This document shows, in pieces, positions 1-11,130 of a DNA stretch of 64,000 nucleotides. The translations under genes and the position numbers were made by a program. Origin of the DNA: Termitomyces sp. T153. Taxonomy: Eukaryota; Basidiomycota; Agaricomycetes; Agaricales; Lyophyllaceae. Below the pieces are notes generated by a model that had not been told where the DNA came from, did not search any database, and worked only from the letters and a program-made list of their open reading frames with translations. Within the stretch, counting starts at the first letter, position 1, and every line of letters begins with the position of its first letter. The stretch is taken from NCBI GenBank assembly GCA_018296165.2, contig JACKQL020000007.1, positions 372,001 through 436,000 of the forward strand. The letters run 5' to 3'.

Positions 1-99
1 ACCTCTCCAGAACACTAGGTTATAAGTGCAGGACATTGTGTCTGCTTAGTAAGGACTTGCCCAGTTAAGCTGAGCCCTCATGCTTAGTGGAACCTGACA
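1..99 (+). repeat. Family A LTR, 3' end (5' LTR of element A0)
   Basis: The stretch matches the last ~100 bp of the family A LTRs at 8,906-10,061 and 30,475-31,627, ending in GGAACCTGACA. The upstream part lies outside the window. It is directly followed by the family A primer-binding sequence (TAATATCAAAACT) and a gag relic, so it is the 5' LTR of a third, oldest family A copy. Confidence 0.85.
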
Positions 100-1790
100 T
101 AATATCAAAACTCTCCCTTATCCTGTTCTCATTGACTGCTTATAATCCTGCATATACTCCTGCTGGCTATCTAACTAATATTTATAGTCAGCCAGTCCCT
201 GAAAGCTACTATGCCCCATTCTATCCAGGCCTACTTGCAGATCACTATGCTCCTTGTCACTGGATCCCAGATCAAAACCCAGCATTCTACACCCCTTCCA
301 TCAGTCAGGGGATAGCTCCTTGACATACCTTACTGATGGAACCTACTCTTGCATGTACTCTGGAGGACTATCTGAGATGCCAATAGCTGCATGGGCACCC
401 CCCACTCCACCCAATCCAGCCTACCTTCTCCTGATGCACTACTATGCTTATCCAAATTCTGCCATGCCCCCAGTCCCTCCAGAACATTTTGACGACTATT
501 TCCCCTCTCAGCTCCAACTCCCTGCTCAAGCCCCACCCTCTCCAAGACAGCAATGAGTCAAAGCCTATGTCTAGCAGTGCAACAAAGTCCTCTGCTCTCT
601 TTGCCTCTCTCCTGTGGAATTTGCAAGACATACTTGTACCCTCCTTGTCAGCTTGAGTTACCACCACACCTCAGAAACTCTAGAGATATGGGCAGACTGC
701 CTCCTCAACTTCCACAAACAATATAAGCAGGGCACTCTCCTTAAAAACATGCAAAGCACACTGAGAATTGATGCCAACCTCTGAAATGAACTCTACACCC
801 TGGTTGAAGAAATTCATACCAGCCTGAACTCTCACTCATTTGAGGACCTGTTGGACCCAGCCCACTCTTTCTATGTGCAGTGAAAAAACTCCACTGGAGT
901 ATGGAATGAAGCTCCAACCCCTATTTGCTGCCAGCAGGAAGAGCTCAATGCTGCATCCAACATCCTAAGGGCCTTCAATTCTGCTGAAGAACTCTCCAAC
1001 CCACTGCCCACATGCTAGCTCTCTCCACTTGCCCTAGGGCAATCTCCATCTCCAGCACCTTCTATACCTGGGATCAGCCCACCAAGCCCAAGCCTCATGC
1101 TCAGGAACCACTCCAACCCCTCCCTGCCAATGACAACCTTTGTTTCCAACCACACTCTCTCATACATCAATGAGCCTGAGAACCCTTGGCAGAGAACTTG
1201 CCCCTCACAATGGCACTCTAGGACTCTCTGGAATAGACCTCCTCACTTCAACCTCCACACCCCCCATGACAATGTCTCTCTGAATGCACCCCCACCCTGC
1301 TAGAATGCCCCAGCTCCTCTGCATCAACCCACAGGCCCTGGAGCACCTCAACTCCCTTTTCCAAATGATCCTCCTTGACTCTTGACAATTCCCTCATCCA
1401 ATCAACCCACCAACAACAACAATTATAGATCACTGATCCCTAGAGGACCCCCTCCCTCCCCCTTGCTGGGCCCCAGCCCTCTCCAGGCAACATTGGCCAA
1501 CCTCCAGGTGGCAGACCTCTCAATGGCAGACCTCCAAGCAGATGGGGCCCAGCCATGGACAACTTTCACCCTCAGCACAGAGGCAGGAACAACAACAACT
1601 ATTACTACTACAATACTAGACCCCTGTCTTGGATCCAAAACAACTAGGATGACACATGCAATGCATTGGCCTGGAAAGAAAAGCTTGACATCCAGAAGTC
1701 TGAACCCTTCACTGGCTGTGACCCCTAGAAGTAGAGAATTTTCCTATCTCATTCCTTTACATAATCTGAAACTTAATTATCCATACTAGA
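100..1790 (+). pseudogene. Family A gag relic (element A0)
   Basis: Broken frames are co-linear with the gag of element A1. Shared segments include NPAY near the start, YAPFYPG, PAFYTPSISQGI, HYYAYP and, near 1,480-1,720, the Gly/Pro/Asn-rich region that precedes the capsid. Several in-frame stops and frame changes separate them, so no protein can be made. Gag would form the virus-like particle in which reverse transcription occurs. The match stops near 1,790, before the capsid core. The element then jumps to its antisense ORF, so capsid and all of pol are missing. Confidence 0.8.
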
Positions 1791-1849
1791 AGTTCAAGAA
1801 GAGTTGTATGAGTGAACTACAGAGTATACAATATTATGTAATGGGATGG

Positions 1850-2695
1850 CACTAGGTACAAGATAGACAAAGAATGATAAAGTCCAGAGCCCTCCCTGTT
1901 ACTCTCTCTCCTCCTCTGGAATCACCCCTGCTATCCTCCCAATCAGGTCCACCTCCATCTAGGCTACTATTATAGCCAGAACCTCCAGATGACCAGGAAG
2001 AGGCTCCCCCACATCTATGGCCACCTCCCACCATGCTCCAAAATATGCTATGGTCTGCCACCAATGTTCCACCAACAGTTCTTCCATTTGCCCCACTCCT
2101 TGCCCCAACTCTAGTGGGAGGTTTCCAGGCATTCACAATAGCCTATCTTGGATGGATGCTAGTGCAGCCAATGCTCCATCAAGGAGGATCTGGTGCTCCT
2201 GGATCCAGTCTACCAGGCTATATCAGTACAGCCAGAATGAGAGAGAAAGGAACCTTACACAGTATTCCCTGATGCTCCAAGGCCACCTTGTTGGTGAGCC
2301 ACTCCTCCTACCTCCTACCTGCCTCTGCCATAGCCTGGGGCACCCCTGCATCTGGCACTCTGCACTGCCCCTCTGCCCCCTGCCCCACCTGCATCTCCAA
2401 CTGCTCCAGGCATTCCTGCAGCTTCTGAACCTCCACCAAACACTCAGTGGCTGCCCATTGTTTTTAGTCCTGCTGCACCATATTCCTATCCCTCCATGCC
2501 ACATCCCAGTCCCTCTGCATTGCATCTCAATCCTCCTCTACTCTCCAGGGCTCCTTCTGATGGGCTGCTAGCAACCCCATCAGCACCTCCACCTGCCAGC
2601 ACAAGAGAGTCTTGGAAATTAAGGGAGATAGCCTGGAGGTCTCCTCAGATCCCCCCATCAGATTTCCTGTCCCAGGGGAGTACACATGTGACCCC
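1850..2695 (-). pseudogene. Antisense Zn2Cys6-like ORF relic, C-terminal part (element A0)
   Basis: On the minus strand, broken frames match the last part of the antisense gene of A1 (12,861-14,538). The clearest match is the C-terminal block around 2,000-2,210, which contains HQILLDGALAALASIQD, ELGQGV and GAWWEVA. A YSP-type segment near 2,670 matches the region before the coiled coil. The N-terminal zinc-cluster half is absent because LTR B starts at 2,696. Orientation relative to gag is the same as in A1 and A2 (gag forward, this ORF reversed). Confidence 0.7.
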
Positions 2696-3810
2696 TGATG
2701 AGACCCAATTGTTGCTAAGCACTGTTTTTGGCATTTCTGATTGAACAGCAGCTGATTATATTGTACATGACCATGCACAAGTCATGACACTTATCACATG
2801 GGGTCTAGCCCAAAGGTCTGGAATGATGTAGCCTTTGCATGGAATTTTAGCAACCACAAGACTTTTGGATCATGAGCTGCATCACATGGAGTCTGAACTT
2901 TGAATCTAGAACAATAAGGCCAAGATCTTTTTTAGTGATGATTGCTAGCAACATTACCTGTTGACAGTTATACCTCTTAAAAATGGATATATTAAAGGAC
3001 ATGTGATTTCTTACTTATCATTTTTCTTGTCTGGCTTACAAATATACTTGAACAGCATCTACACTTCAGGTATTGACATTGGAAATGCTCCTTTCTTGTG
3101 ATTGACAATTTTTATGCATTATATTGACATTGCATACATATACTTGGTTATCATACTGACATCCAGTATGTATCATAAACACTTTGGCAGATGCTGTCAC
3201 TGGTGGTGGCTACTATTTTCTTTCTAAATACTATATCTATGAACAATATAAATACTGCCTGTACATAGAGACAAAAAAAAGGAACAGAGTACTGTTCTCC
3301 TCATTAGCTCTCAGCTTACCAGCTTCAGATTTCTTATTGCTTTTTCTCATCATTGCCAATGACTTAGCAACAAGTCTTGATTGATGTCTTGATCTAACTT
3401 GGGTGCTGACTATGGGTGCCCTTAGTGTGATTACAACTTAGCAATGCTAGTGACTACAGCTAGCAACTAGTTTGCATTTGCCCCTCAGTTTACATTACCT
3501 TCAATCATTCCTTGTTCCCCAACTCCTTTCTACACTTAGTTCCCTCTTTCCTAGCAACTCTTTTGCTTCTGTTCCCTTCTCTTTCTACTATCCAGTGACC
3601 TTTCATTACTGTCTAGCAAGTTAGGCTAGCAATAGTGATTCATTTCACTTGACTCCTTGTTTTCCTCACATTCATTAGCTCTTGCTTTTTGGGACAGTTA
3701 CTGTCTCACTCCTATTAACTTCCTATTGCCAGCTACCCTATCTAGTTGCTAGTGTTTAGGTCTTCCTTTTGATTTCCTGCATGGCAGCTAGGCAGCATAG
3801 GAGCACATTA
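2696..3810 (+). repeat. Family B LTR, probable 5' LTR
   Basis: It is one of four family B LTR copies (others at 4,751-5,883 on minus, 25,334-26,762 and 53,017-54,174). It begins TGATGAGACCC and ends near GAGCACATTA. A TATAAATA box lies at 3,247-3,254. The flanks (CCCC left, TTTT right) do not match, and a gag fragment follows at 4,177, so I read it as a 5' LTR rather than a solo LTR. Confidence 0.75.
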
Positions 3811-3813
3811 TTT

Positions 3814-3828
3814 TGGAGCCCACTGCAA
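3814..3828 (+). promoter_or_regulatory. Possible primer-binding site of family B element
   Basis: A TGGAGCCCACTGCAA stretch begins 3 bp after the family B LTR. Many LTR elements start their tRNA primer-binding site with TGG. The tRNA was not identified. Confidence 0.35.
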
Positions 3829-4176
3829 GGGAGTATTTAGGTAACCATTCTGCCAGAAACCAGAGCTCAAGTGAAATGTCACTTGGAAACTTTTAGCAAA
3901 CTTCTGCATCATTTTTTGTCAACTCCCCAGGATTCACTGCCAACTATGCCACCTTGAGCTCTTGCTGATGAGCTAGAAACTGCTAGGAACCTTTGTGATG
4001 TTAGTGAAATCCCTGCCAACTTCCCAGGCACCTTTGTGGAAAGCTTCCTCAGTGCACCTCTGTCACTGCTAACCACTACCAACTCTTTTATCTTCTTCCC
4101 AGAAGTGCATTCTATTCCCACTTCACCAATCAACCCTCAGAACCCCCTTCCACTGCTAATACTGACTATCACTAAC

Positions 4177-4530
4177 ATGAATAACAACTCTGCCACTCAT
4201 CATGCTCAAATGCCTTCTTGCAATGACACCACTGTGCCTCAATGGGATGAGAGTCACCCCAGGGAGCTCCCCCAGTACTTCAAGGAATTGGAATATCTTT
4301 TTGATGACTGTAGTATTGCTAATGATATTCAGAAGAAGGAATATGTGGCTTGCTATGTCTCCTACAACATGGTGGAAACTTGGCTTGGCTTACTGGAATT
4401 TGGTGATAATGCAATGATTGGCAACAACACACCCAGACCTCATATGTATCAGGAATGGAAGGCAGCAGTAGTTAGACTGTACCCTGGCACTGATGCTAGT
4501 GCTTGTTATAACCTGGGTGACCTTGAATGA
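4177..4530 (+). pseudogene. Family B gag (capsid N-terminal) fragment
   Basis: An open frame of about 117 codons from the ATG at 4,177 (an ATG at 4,036 in the same frame gives 164 aa). It has a Ty3-type capsid pattern that I recognise from basidiomycete retroelements: PRELPQYFKELEYLF, then a charged KKEYVACY segment, then EWKAAVVRLYPG and LGDLE. A stop follows LGDLE and the element is cut by an LTR A at 4,586. The rest of gag and all of pol are missing. The stretch 3,829-4,176 is untranslated leader with no other recognisable feature. Confidence 0.65.
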
Positions 4531-4585
4531 CTTGTCAACCAAACTGTAATGGACTGAGCTCTCTGGCATATTTTGGACTTAGTAG

Positions 4586-6145
4586 TGTCAGGTTCCACTA
4601 ACCATGGGGGCTCAGCTTAACTGAGCAAGTCCTTACTAGGCAGATGTGATGTCCTGCACTGATAACCTAGCATTCTGAAGGGGTGTGGACTTCAGATACT
4701 TGCAAGGGTAAGCCAAAGAAAGTGGCCCAAGCAAGTCCAGAGTGGTCTGGTGAAGTGCTCCTATGCCACCTAGTGCTGTGCAGGAAACCTAAAAAGAGAA
4801 CCTAACACTAGCCACTAGATAGAGTAGCTGGCAGTAGGAAGTTAATAGTTGAGGGCAAGTCAGTAACTGTCTCAGAGAACAAGAGCAAACATGGGAGTGG
4901 TGTGAACTTGGAAGGATTGCTAGCGCTAACCTAAGTCACTAGACAGTAACAGGGGGGGTTGTTAGTGTGATAAAACAGATAAAGGCAAATTTGTTGCTAA
5001 GGCAAGGCAAACTTTAATGGTGAAAGAGGAGTTGAGTAGAGAAAGGAATGGAGGAGTGGTAACAGAGAGACTGAATGGAAGACAAATGCAAACTAATTGC
5101 TAGCCATAGTCACTAGTGTTGCTGGGTCAAAATAATACTAAGGGCACCTGTAGTTGGTACCATGCAAAGTCAAAGTTGGAGCTGGCAAGACTTGTTGCTA
5201 AATCATTGTCAATGGAGGGTGAGATATAGAGTAAGTGATAGAGGCAAAATAAAATCTCAGGCTGGTAAGCTTAGAGATTTAGGAATTTAATAGAAGTAGT
5301 ATTCAATGAGGATGGGTTTTTTTTTTATATACAACCAGTATTTATACTGTTCAAAGGTATAGTATGGAAAAAAGAAACAAATAAACATCATCTGCCAAAG
5401 TGTTTATGATATATACAAAGTGTCAATCTGTAACCAAGTGATCAAATTAAGTGAAGTCTATGCATTGCATAATTGCAATAAAGCTGAAAAAGGGCAAGTC
5501 CAATGTCAATACCTGAAGTGTAGATGCTGTTCAAGTATGTTTGTAAGCTTGACAAGAGAAATGATAAGTTAGAAGTTGCACAACTGTCAATATGTCCATA
5601 CATGGTGGGAGAAAGCCAGGTTGTCATCAAGAAGTCACTAGCAATTGTCACTACAAAAGGTCTTGGCCTCATTCTAGACCCAAGATCCAGACTCCTCATG
5701 ATGTTCCTTGTGATCAACATGCCTTGTGGTTGCTAAAATCTCATGCAAAGGCTATGTCATTCCAGACCTTAGGGCTAGGCCTCACATGCTAAGTGTTATG
5801 ACTTGTGCCATGTCAAAGTAGTCAGCTGCTGCCCAGTCCAAAATTTCACAAAATTGATGCTCAGTGACAAATGGGTCTTATCACCAGGAAAGTCTAAGAC
5901 AAGGTAAAAGAAAGGGTCAGGCTTGGGGAAGACTCAGGTACAAGTCCAGAGGTGAGTATTGAAGGTGCAGGGCAAATGGAGGCTATACAAGTGACAGGAG
6001 CAGGGCCAGAGTTTGATGGGGGATCAATTGATGTTGATGGGTTCTAGGGCCAAATGTAAAGCAAGGTGGAATTGGTTATGAATGTTTGAGAGTCATAATT
6101 GTAAGTGCAGAGTTTGTAATGGCATTAGAGTTGAATGGAACTTAG
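4586..6145 (-). repeat. Family A LTR (minus), split by a solo LTR B and 5'-truncated
   Basis: Read on plus it starts TGTCAGGTTCCACTAACC like other family A LTRs in this orientation. It continues to 4,750, is interrupted by LTR B (4,751-5,883), and resumes with AAGTCTAAGAC to about 6,145. There it ends abruptly against family C protease sequence, so the 5' part of the LTR (minus sense) is lost. Flanking 5-mers therefore cannot be compared. Confidence 0.75.
4751..5883 (-). mobile_element. Solo LTR of family B inside LTR A
   Basis: A complete family B LTR in reverse orientation. On the minus strand it starts TGATAAGACCC and ends GAGCACTTCA. It interrupts the LTR A sequence CCAGAGTGGTC...AAGTCTAAG. 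In LTR orientation the flanks are CTGG and CCAG, which match as a 4-bp duplication with two transitions. No internal coding sequence remains. Confidence 0.7.
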
Positions 6146-7112
6146 GCTCCCTATTTCATCCTATCCCCATCTACAATGTTGATGGCTCTATTTGCTCTAT
6201 AGTAGATTTAGTCCTCTGTCACCAAGACTACTTGGAGTGAGCTGTTTTGCTGTCACTAGCTTGGGGAAACAAGACATGATCTTGGAGTTCACCTGGTTAT
6301 GTGAACACAACTTCAAGATTGAATGGACCAAGGGCAAGATAAAGATGAGCTGCTGCCCTTATTGCTGTATGACTTGTGCTGAAGAAGCCCATAAGGAACA
6401 CAGAGCAAAGGTTCATGAGCATGCTGCCATGCATGCCTATTGTGCTGTGCATCTCCATTATGCTGATCTTAACCTTCTGAATCCTCCTCCTCTAGCATTC
6501 CTTCATAAAGAGGCCCTCTATGAAGATGTCTGGAGTGTTAGGTGTAAACCTCAGGAGAAAGATGAATGCAAAAGAGAATCCATTGGTGCTCCAGACCTAG
6601 AGTCTCCAGACAAAACCATCAAGGTAGGTGATAGAATCTATGCTACAACCCTCTGCCCCCCTCCTGCAGTGGCAGAGATCTGGGACAGTCAGACCACTTC
6701 TCAATGTCTGGCCAAGGTGTTTGCAGCAAACTCTCAGCCCAAGCCCTTTTGTAGCACAGTTTCTGATCACCTCCACAATTTTGAGGATATATTCTCCAAG
6801 GTATCCTTTGATTCACTTCTAGAGTGCAAGCAGTTGGATCATGCAATTGAGCTGATACCAGATGCAGAACCCTCCAGCTGCAAGGTCTATCCCTTGCACC
6901 CTGTAAGCAGGATGAGCTGGATACATTCCTACAGGAGAATCTCAGCTTTGGACAGATACAATCCTCTAAGTCCCTAATGGCTTCCCCAGTCTTTTTCATT
7001 AAGAAGAAGGATGGCTCTCTTTGTCTGGTTCAGGACTATTAAGTCTTGAATGCAATGACAGTCAAGAATCATTATCTCTTGCCACTCATTTTGCAACTTA
7101 TCAACAACCTTT
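6146..7112 (+). pseudogene. Family C pol relic: protease and N-terminal RT (element C1)
   Basis: A 261-codon open frame at 6,192-6,977 plus broken continuations match the C2 pol (minus, about 49,000-50,650). Shared features are LGKQDMILEFTWLCEHN after the protease, a basic, Cys/His-containing linker, ATTLCPPPAVAEIW, and the start of RT with HAIELIPDAEPSSCKVYPL and later KKKDGSLCLVQDY. The protease active-site end is missing at the left. After the YPL / INNL region the sequence jumps straight to integrase near 7,112. The RT palm, including YxDD, and RNase H are therefore deleted. Confidence 0.8.
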
Positions 7113-8410
7113 GAGGTGCATGCTACTACTGGTGGCCTCAGATATCCTAATATGTAGGCACCTACATTAGCACCTGCAATCTCTGTCTCCACATCAAGCC
7201 TTGTTGCTAGGCACCTATGAGTCAGCTCTACTCTGTCCCTATTCCAGCTGCTTGCTGGAGTGTTGCATTAGTGTATTTCATTGTTGAACTCCCAGATGCT
7301 CATGGGTATGATGTGGTGATGGTAGTGGTGGACCTCTATGGTAAATGTGCCCACTTCATTCCTACTCACACAAGGTGTTCTGCCTTGGGAGCAGCTAGCC
7401 TGTATCAGAAGAATGTCTGGAAGCTCCATAGCCTGTCAGATGGGTACATCTCCAACTGAGGCCCCCAGTTTATGGCAGAGTTCACTTGGGAACTGTACTG
7501 CCTGCTGGGAGTGAAGCTCCATACCATTATGGCCTATCACCCTTAGTCAGATGGGCAGACAGAACATGTTAATTAGGAACTGGAACAGTATCTCCACCTG
7601 TTTTGTAATGAGAGGCAGAACAACTGGAATGGAGCTGCTGTCAGATGCTGAGTTCCAGTACAACAACCTCATTCACTCTTCCACACAGATGACTCCATCC
7701 TTCCTGGACACCAGCAGACACTCCTGCATGGGATTCAGACCTCAGGCATGCCCCTCAGAGAATGACTGAGTCAATGAATTTGTTGACAGGATGAAGAAGG
7801 CACAAAAGGAGGCAAGGCAGCACTGGTAAAGGCAAAGGATGACATAGCATGGTACTATGACCACTAGCAGATGCCAGCCTCTCTTTACAAGCCTGGAGAT
7901 TGTGTGTACTTGGATAGCTCAGACATTAAGACAACCAGGCTATCACAGAAGCTGTTACATTGTCACCTTGGACCCTTCATAGTGGAGAAGAAGGTAGGGC
8001 CTTTGGCATACCAACTGAAACTCCCAGTAGGCCTATACCAACTGCACCCAGTCTTCAATGTTGTCAAGCTGTTCCTAGCTCCAGAGAGCCCAATCCCTGG
8101 CCACCACCCTAAGCCACCACCACCAACACCACTAGTCCTGATCAATCATGAAGAGGAGTATGAAGTGGAGGAAATTTTGGATAGCAGGATTTTCCAGAGA
8201 AAGTTACAGTTCAAGGTGAAATAGAAGGAATATGGCATTAAGGACATCTCTTGGAAACCACAGGCCAATATACATGCACCAGTCCTGATCCAGGAATTCT
8301 ACTGCAGACACCCAATGCACCAAAGGCAATTTGAGGCATTTACCCCATTTTAGCAGCTGACCAGGCAATCTGCTACTTCTCCTACCCAGGATGTTAAGAC
8401 ACCACATGCT
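7113..8410 (+). pseudogene. Family C integrase and chromodomain relic (element C1)
   Basis: Integrase segments in three frames are co-linear with C2: STCNLCL from the HHCC zinc end, the core around VYFIVELPDAHGYD and VVVDLYGKCAHFIP, DGYISN-stop-GPQF (second catalytic Asp replaced), and a region near the Glu (ELEQYL). A better preserved 117-codon C-terminal piece at 7,871-8,224 carries YKPGDCVYLD and LHPVFNVVKL. It leads into a chromodomain (EYEVEEILDSR, LQFKVK, then after a stop KEYGIKDISW). Chromodomains of this clade steer integration toward heterochromatin. Multiple stops make it non-functional. Confidence 0.85.
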
Positions 8411-8423
8411 AGATGGGGGGTGA
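8411..8423 (+). other. Polypurine tract of element C1
   Basis: AGATGGGGGGTGA lies immediately before the LTR start TGTCAG at 8,424. The same layout occurs in C2 (46,296-46,310 on minus) and in family A (12,648-12,660 and 30,461-30,474). It is the expected plus-strand primer. Confidence 0.75.
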
Positions 8424-8905
8424 TGTCAGGGGATGTCTCATTGCCCCTCTTTTCTATTCTCCCTCCTTATATTTTTCCTTTATTCTCCCTTGCTTTCTCT
8501 GTCTGCTAGTTCCAGTTTCAGCCCTCAGGCTGCACTGGTTCTCTGTCTGTAATTTAGTCAAGTGTTGCACTTCCATACAGCCTTTTACCAGACCCTGGAT
8601 TGTTTTATTCTGGGACTACTGCTTGTTGTAGACCTTTCATTCATGGGTCACAAGTACTTTCAACCAAGGGCTATCTTTTGGTTATATTTGTGCATGGTCA
8701 CATACCAAGAGTCAGGAGATCAAGGTCATTTACAATGGATTTTTGCTTTGGGGTTGGACTCCAGATTTGGTTATTGTTGAGTGTTTTTCCCAAAAGCTCT
8801 AGAGTAAATTTTCTAAACACTGGCATGGGGAATCCTCAGACTTGTTTTCTTTGGATCTCCCTCTGCTAGGTGAGTAGCTAGAACTCTAGAACTTCTTGTA
8901 GATGC
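8424..8905 (+). repeat. Family C 3' LTR, left part (continues at 31,628)
   Basis: It starts TGTCAGGGGATG after the polypurine tract. From about 8,815 it matches C2 LTR sequence (GGAATCCTCAGACTTGTT, then GGATCTCCCTCTGC). It is cut by A2 at 8,905, and the next stretch of the same LTR reappears at 31,628 after a repeated GATGC. The first ~390 bp do not resemble the C2 LTR, so two LTR versions seem to exist. Confidence 0.75.
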
Positions 8906-10061
8906 TGTCCATGACCTGCTCCCAGAACCCCAGACCTCATTCCCAGCCACCTTGCTTTCCCAGAGTTCCCCCAACATTCCCTCAAACTCCCCCAACCTTT
9001 GTTTAAACACAGCACCCACTCTGGCTAACTCTGACACTTCTTCAGCAAACCTCAACAGCCCCCTGGCTAGCTCTGACACATTCCCCACAGCCTTAAACCC
9101 TTCCTCTTCCTCTTCTGAGCCCCTGGAACCCTCCTCCACTGTTCCTGATGCCAGTGTATGTCACTGGTTTGTCACCCTAACTTATCCAACCAGCTCTGGA
9201 GCATCATGACAACTCTGGAGGCAGCCCATATTCCCATCTGATCCCATCAGTATATCACTGTGGCCCACCCACTGATCACAATCAACACTCATTGACTTTA
9301 TGCAGCCCCAAAGAGCCCTGCCACCTGAACTGCTATCTCTGGAGCTATCTCAGTAGTTAGTATATAAGTCATAGAGTAGTATCCTTTACTCTAGTCTTGA
9401 TATTACCTACCATACCATGTTCTGATTGTTTGTCTTCCTGTGTTTTGTGTCTCTGGTTACATTTTCTCTTCTCTTAGTCTCCCAGTCTTATCTCAGTCTC
9501 CTGGCCTTGTCTTGTCTCTATCTCTGTTATCATCTTGTTATTGTTTTGTATATCTGCTTCAATCTATTTTTGTTCTCATCTCAATCTCACTTTGACTTTG
9601 TCTCATCTCACTTGTCTATATTGCCTTTGTTGCGTCTAAGTCCCCTTCAACTCTAATGCCATTACAAACTTGGCACTTACAATCATGACCTCTCAAACAT
9701 TCATAACTAACTCCAGACCTTGCTATTTGCTCAGCTCCAAAACCCATCAACATCCATTGATCCCTCATTGAACTCTGGCTCCACTCCCATCACTTGTGTA
9801 GCCTCCATTTGCCCTGCATCATCAATACTTGTCTCTAGACTTGTACCTGGAACTTTTCCAAGCCTGACCTTTGCTTGTACCTTGTCTTAGACTTCCCCAG
9901 ACCACTTTGGATTTTCTCAGACCACTCTCCTTAGCTTACTCTTGCAAGTATCTGATGTCTGGACCTCTCCAAAGCACTAAGCTGTCAGTGCAGGACATTG
10001 CATCTGCCTAGTAAGGAGTCTTCCAGTTAAGCTGAGCCCCCATGGTCAGCAGAACCTGATA
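8906..10061 (+). repeat. 5' LTR of A2
   Basis: 1,156 bp, starting TGTCCATGACCTGC and ending AGAACCTGATA (TGACA in other copies). It is co-linear with the 3' LTR at 30,475-31,627 (1,153 bp). It contains TATATAAG at 9,361 and the predicted transcript start AGTCTTGATATTA at 9,393. Open frames inside it are Ser/Pro/Leu-rich shadows, not genes. Confidence 0.9.
9361..9405 (+). promoter_or_regulatory. LTR promoter and predicted 5' end of A2 RNA
   Basis: TATATAAG at 9,361-9,368 is followed 32 bp later (from its first base) by AGTCTTGATATTA at 9,393-9,405. The same spacing occurs in A1. The 13-mer is the exact reverse complement of the sequence directly after the LTR (10,062-10,074). Confidence 0.7.
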
Positions 10062-10074
10062 TAATATCAAGACT
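10062..10074 (+). promoter_or_regulatory. Self-complementary primer-binding site of A2
   Basis: TAATATCAAGACT starts at the first base after the 5' LTR. It pairs perfectly with AGTCTTGATATTA in the LTR, where transcription is predicted to start. This is the arrangement known for self-priming Tf1-type elements rather than a tRNA-primed site. Confidence 0.7.
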
Positions 10075-10091
10075 CCTCCTTACTCCATATG

Positions 10092-11130
10092 ATGTCTGCA
10101 ATGAATCCTATATACTCTCCCACCAGAAATCTTGGTGTCTATAGTCAGCCCATATCTGAGACCTACTATGATTCATTCCACCTTGCCCTGATCACCAAGA
10201 CACATTGAGTTGTGGATCCAATGTCAATGTCCCCTCCACTCTGGTCATACCCTCATATGATGGCTCTCTCTATGAACACCCTCCCAGCTCACCCCCCATT
10301 GCACCACTCTCACACCACCCTCTTCCACACCTCTCTCCCTTCTCTGCCAGCCCTGCCCCTACTAAGGCCAACCCTGGTGCAACCAATAACTTTGCCAACA
10401 ACCCTCCTGACAATGAACAATCAACTCCAATGCCTCACTACACCACCCTCTCCAAGTCCCTTAACAGCAATCCAATCCCACTAGAGACAATCACTTGCTG
10501 CATGAGGAACAAGCTACCCTCCCCACCAACAGACAACAACAAGACCTCCAACTACTAGCCACCTAGTCATGCACCCCTGCTCCTCACTGCTGACTTCCCT
10601 GGCTCCACCAACCAAACCCTAAATCCACTGGCCCAACCTATCCCATTTGGAATAACCACCCCAACCCCAGACCAGTCCCCTCCAATGCCACACTTCTCTC
10701 CAAGAGACCTGAAAGACAACACTAACACCCTCTGGGCCTCTCACAGCTCCATCAAGCACAAGCCTCTGACACTTTACTCACAAACAACTCAACCTCTGTG
10801 CAACACCCTTATCCAACTCCAAGGACTTCCACCCTCTGATGCAAGCTCCACTGCCATTGGAATCACCCCCTGCTCTGACAACCCCCCTCCTCCAAAAATT
10901 AATCAAGATTCCAGGACCAGCGCTCCACCACCAACTTTGAACTCAACCTCCAGAATTAGCTAGGACTACTCTAGTTACTCAGCTATCGACCCCACCCAAC
11001 ATTTGACTGGACAAGCTCTGCAACAAAGTACCCAAGCACAGACACACTGCTGCCAGTACTTCAACACCCTCTTTCAACTGATCCAGAATCACTAGCATCC
11101 CAAATGTTTGATGCTGCTTCTACTGCACAC
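10092..11130 (+). pseudogene. Gag relic of A2
   Basis: It starts with MSAMNPIYSP at 10,092, matching MSAFNPAYNP of A1 gag, followed by YSQPISETYY. After a stop, Pro/Ser/Thr/Asn-rich frames (a 117-codon frame at 10,205-10,558 and a 92-codon frame at 10,685-10,963) continue but are hard to align, which suggests rapid divergence of the disordered gag arm. No capsid core is recognisable before pol begins. Non-functional. Confidence 0.6.
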
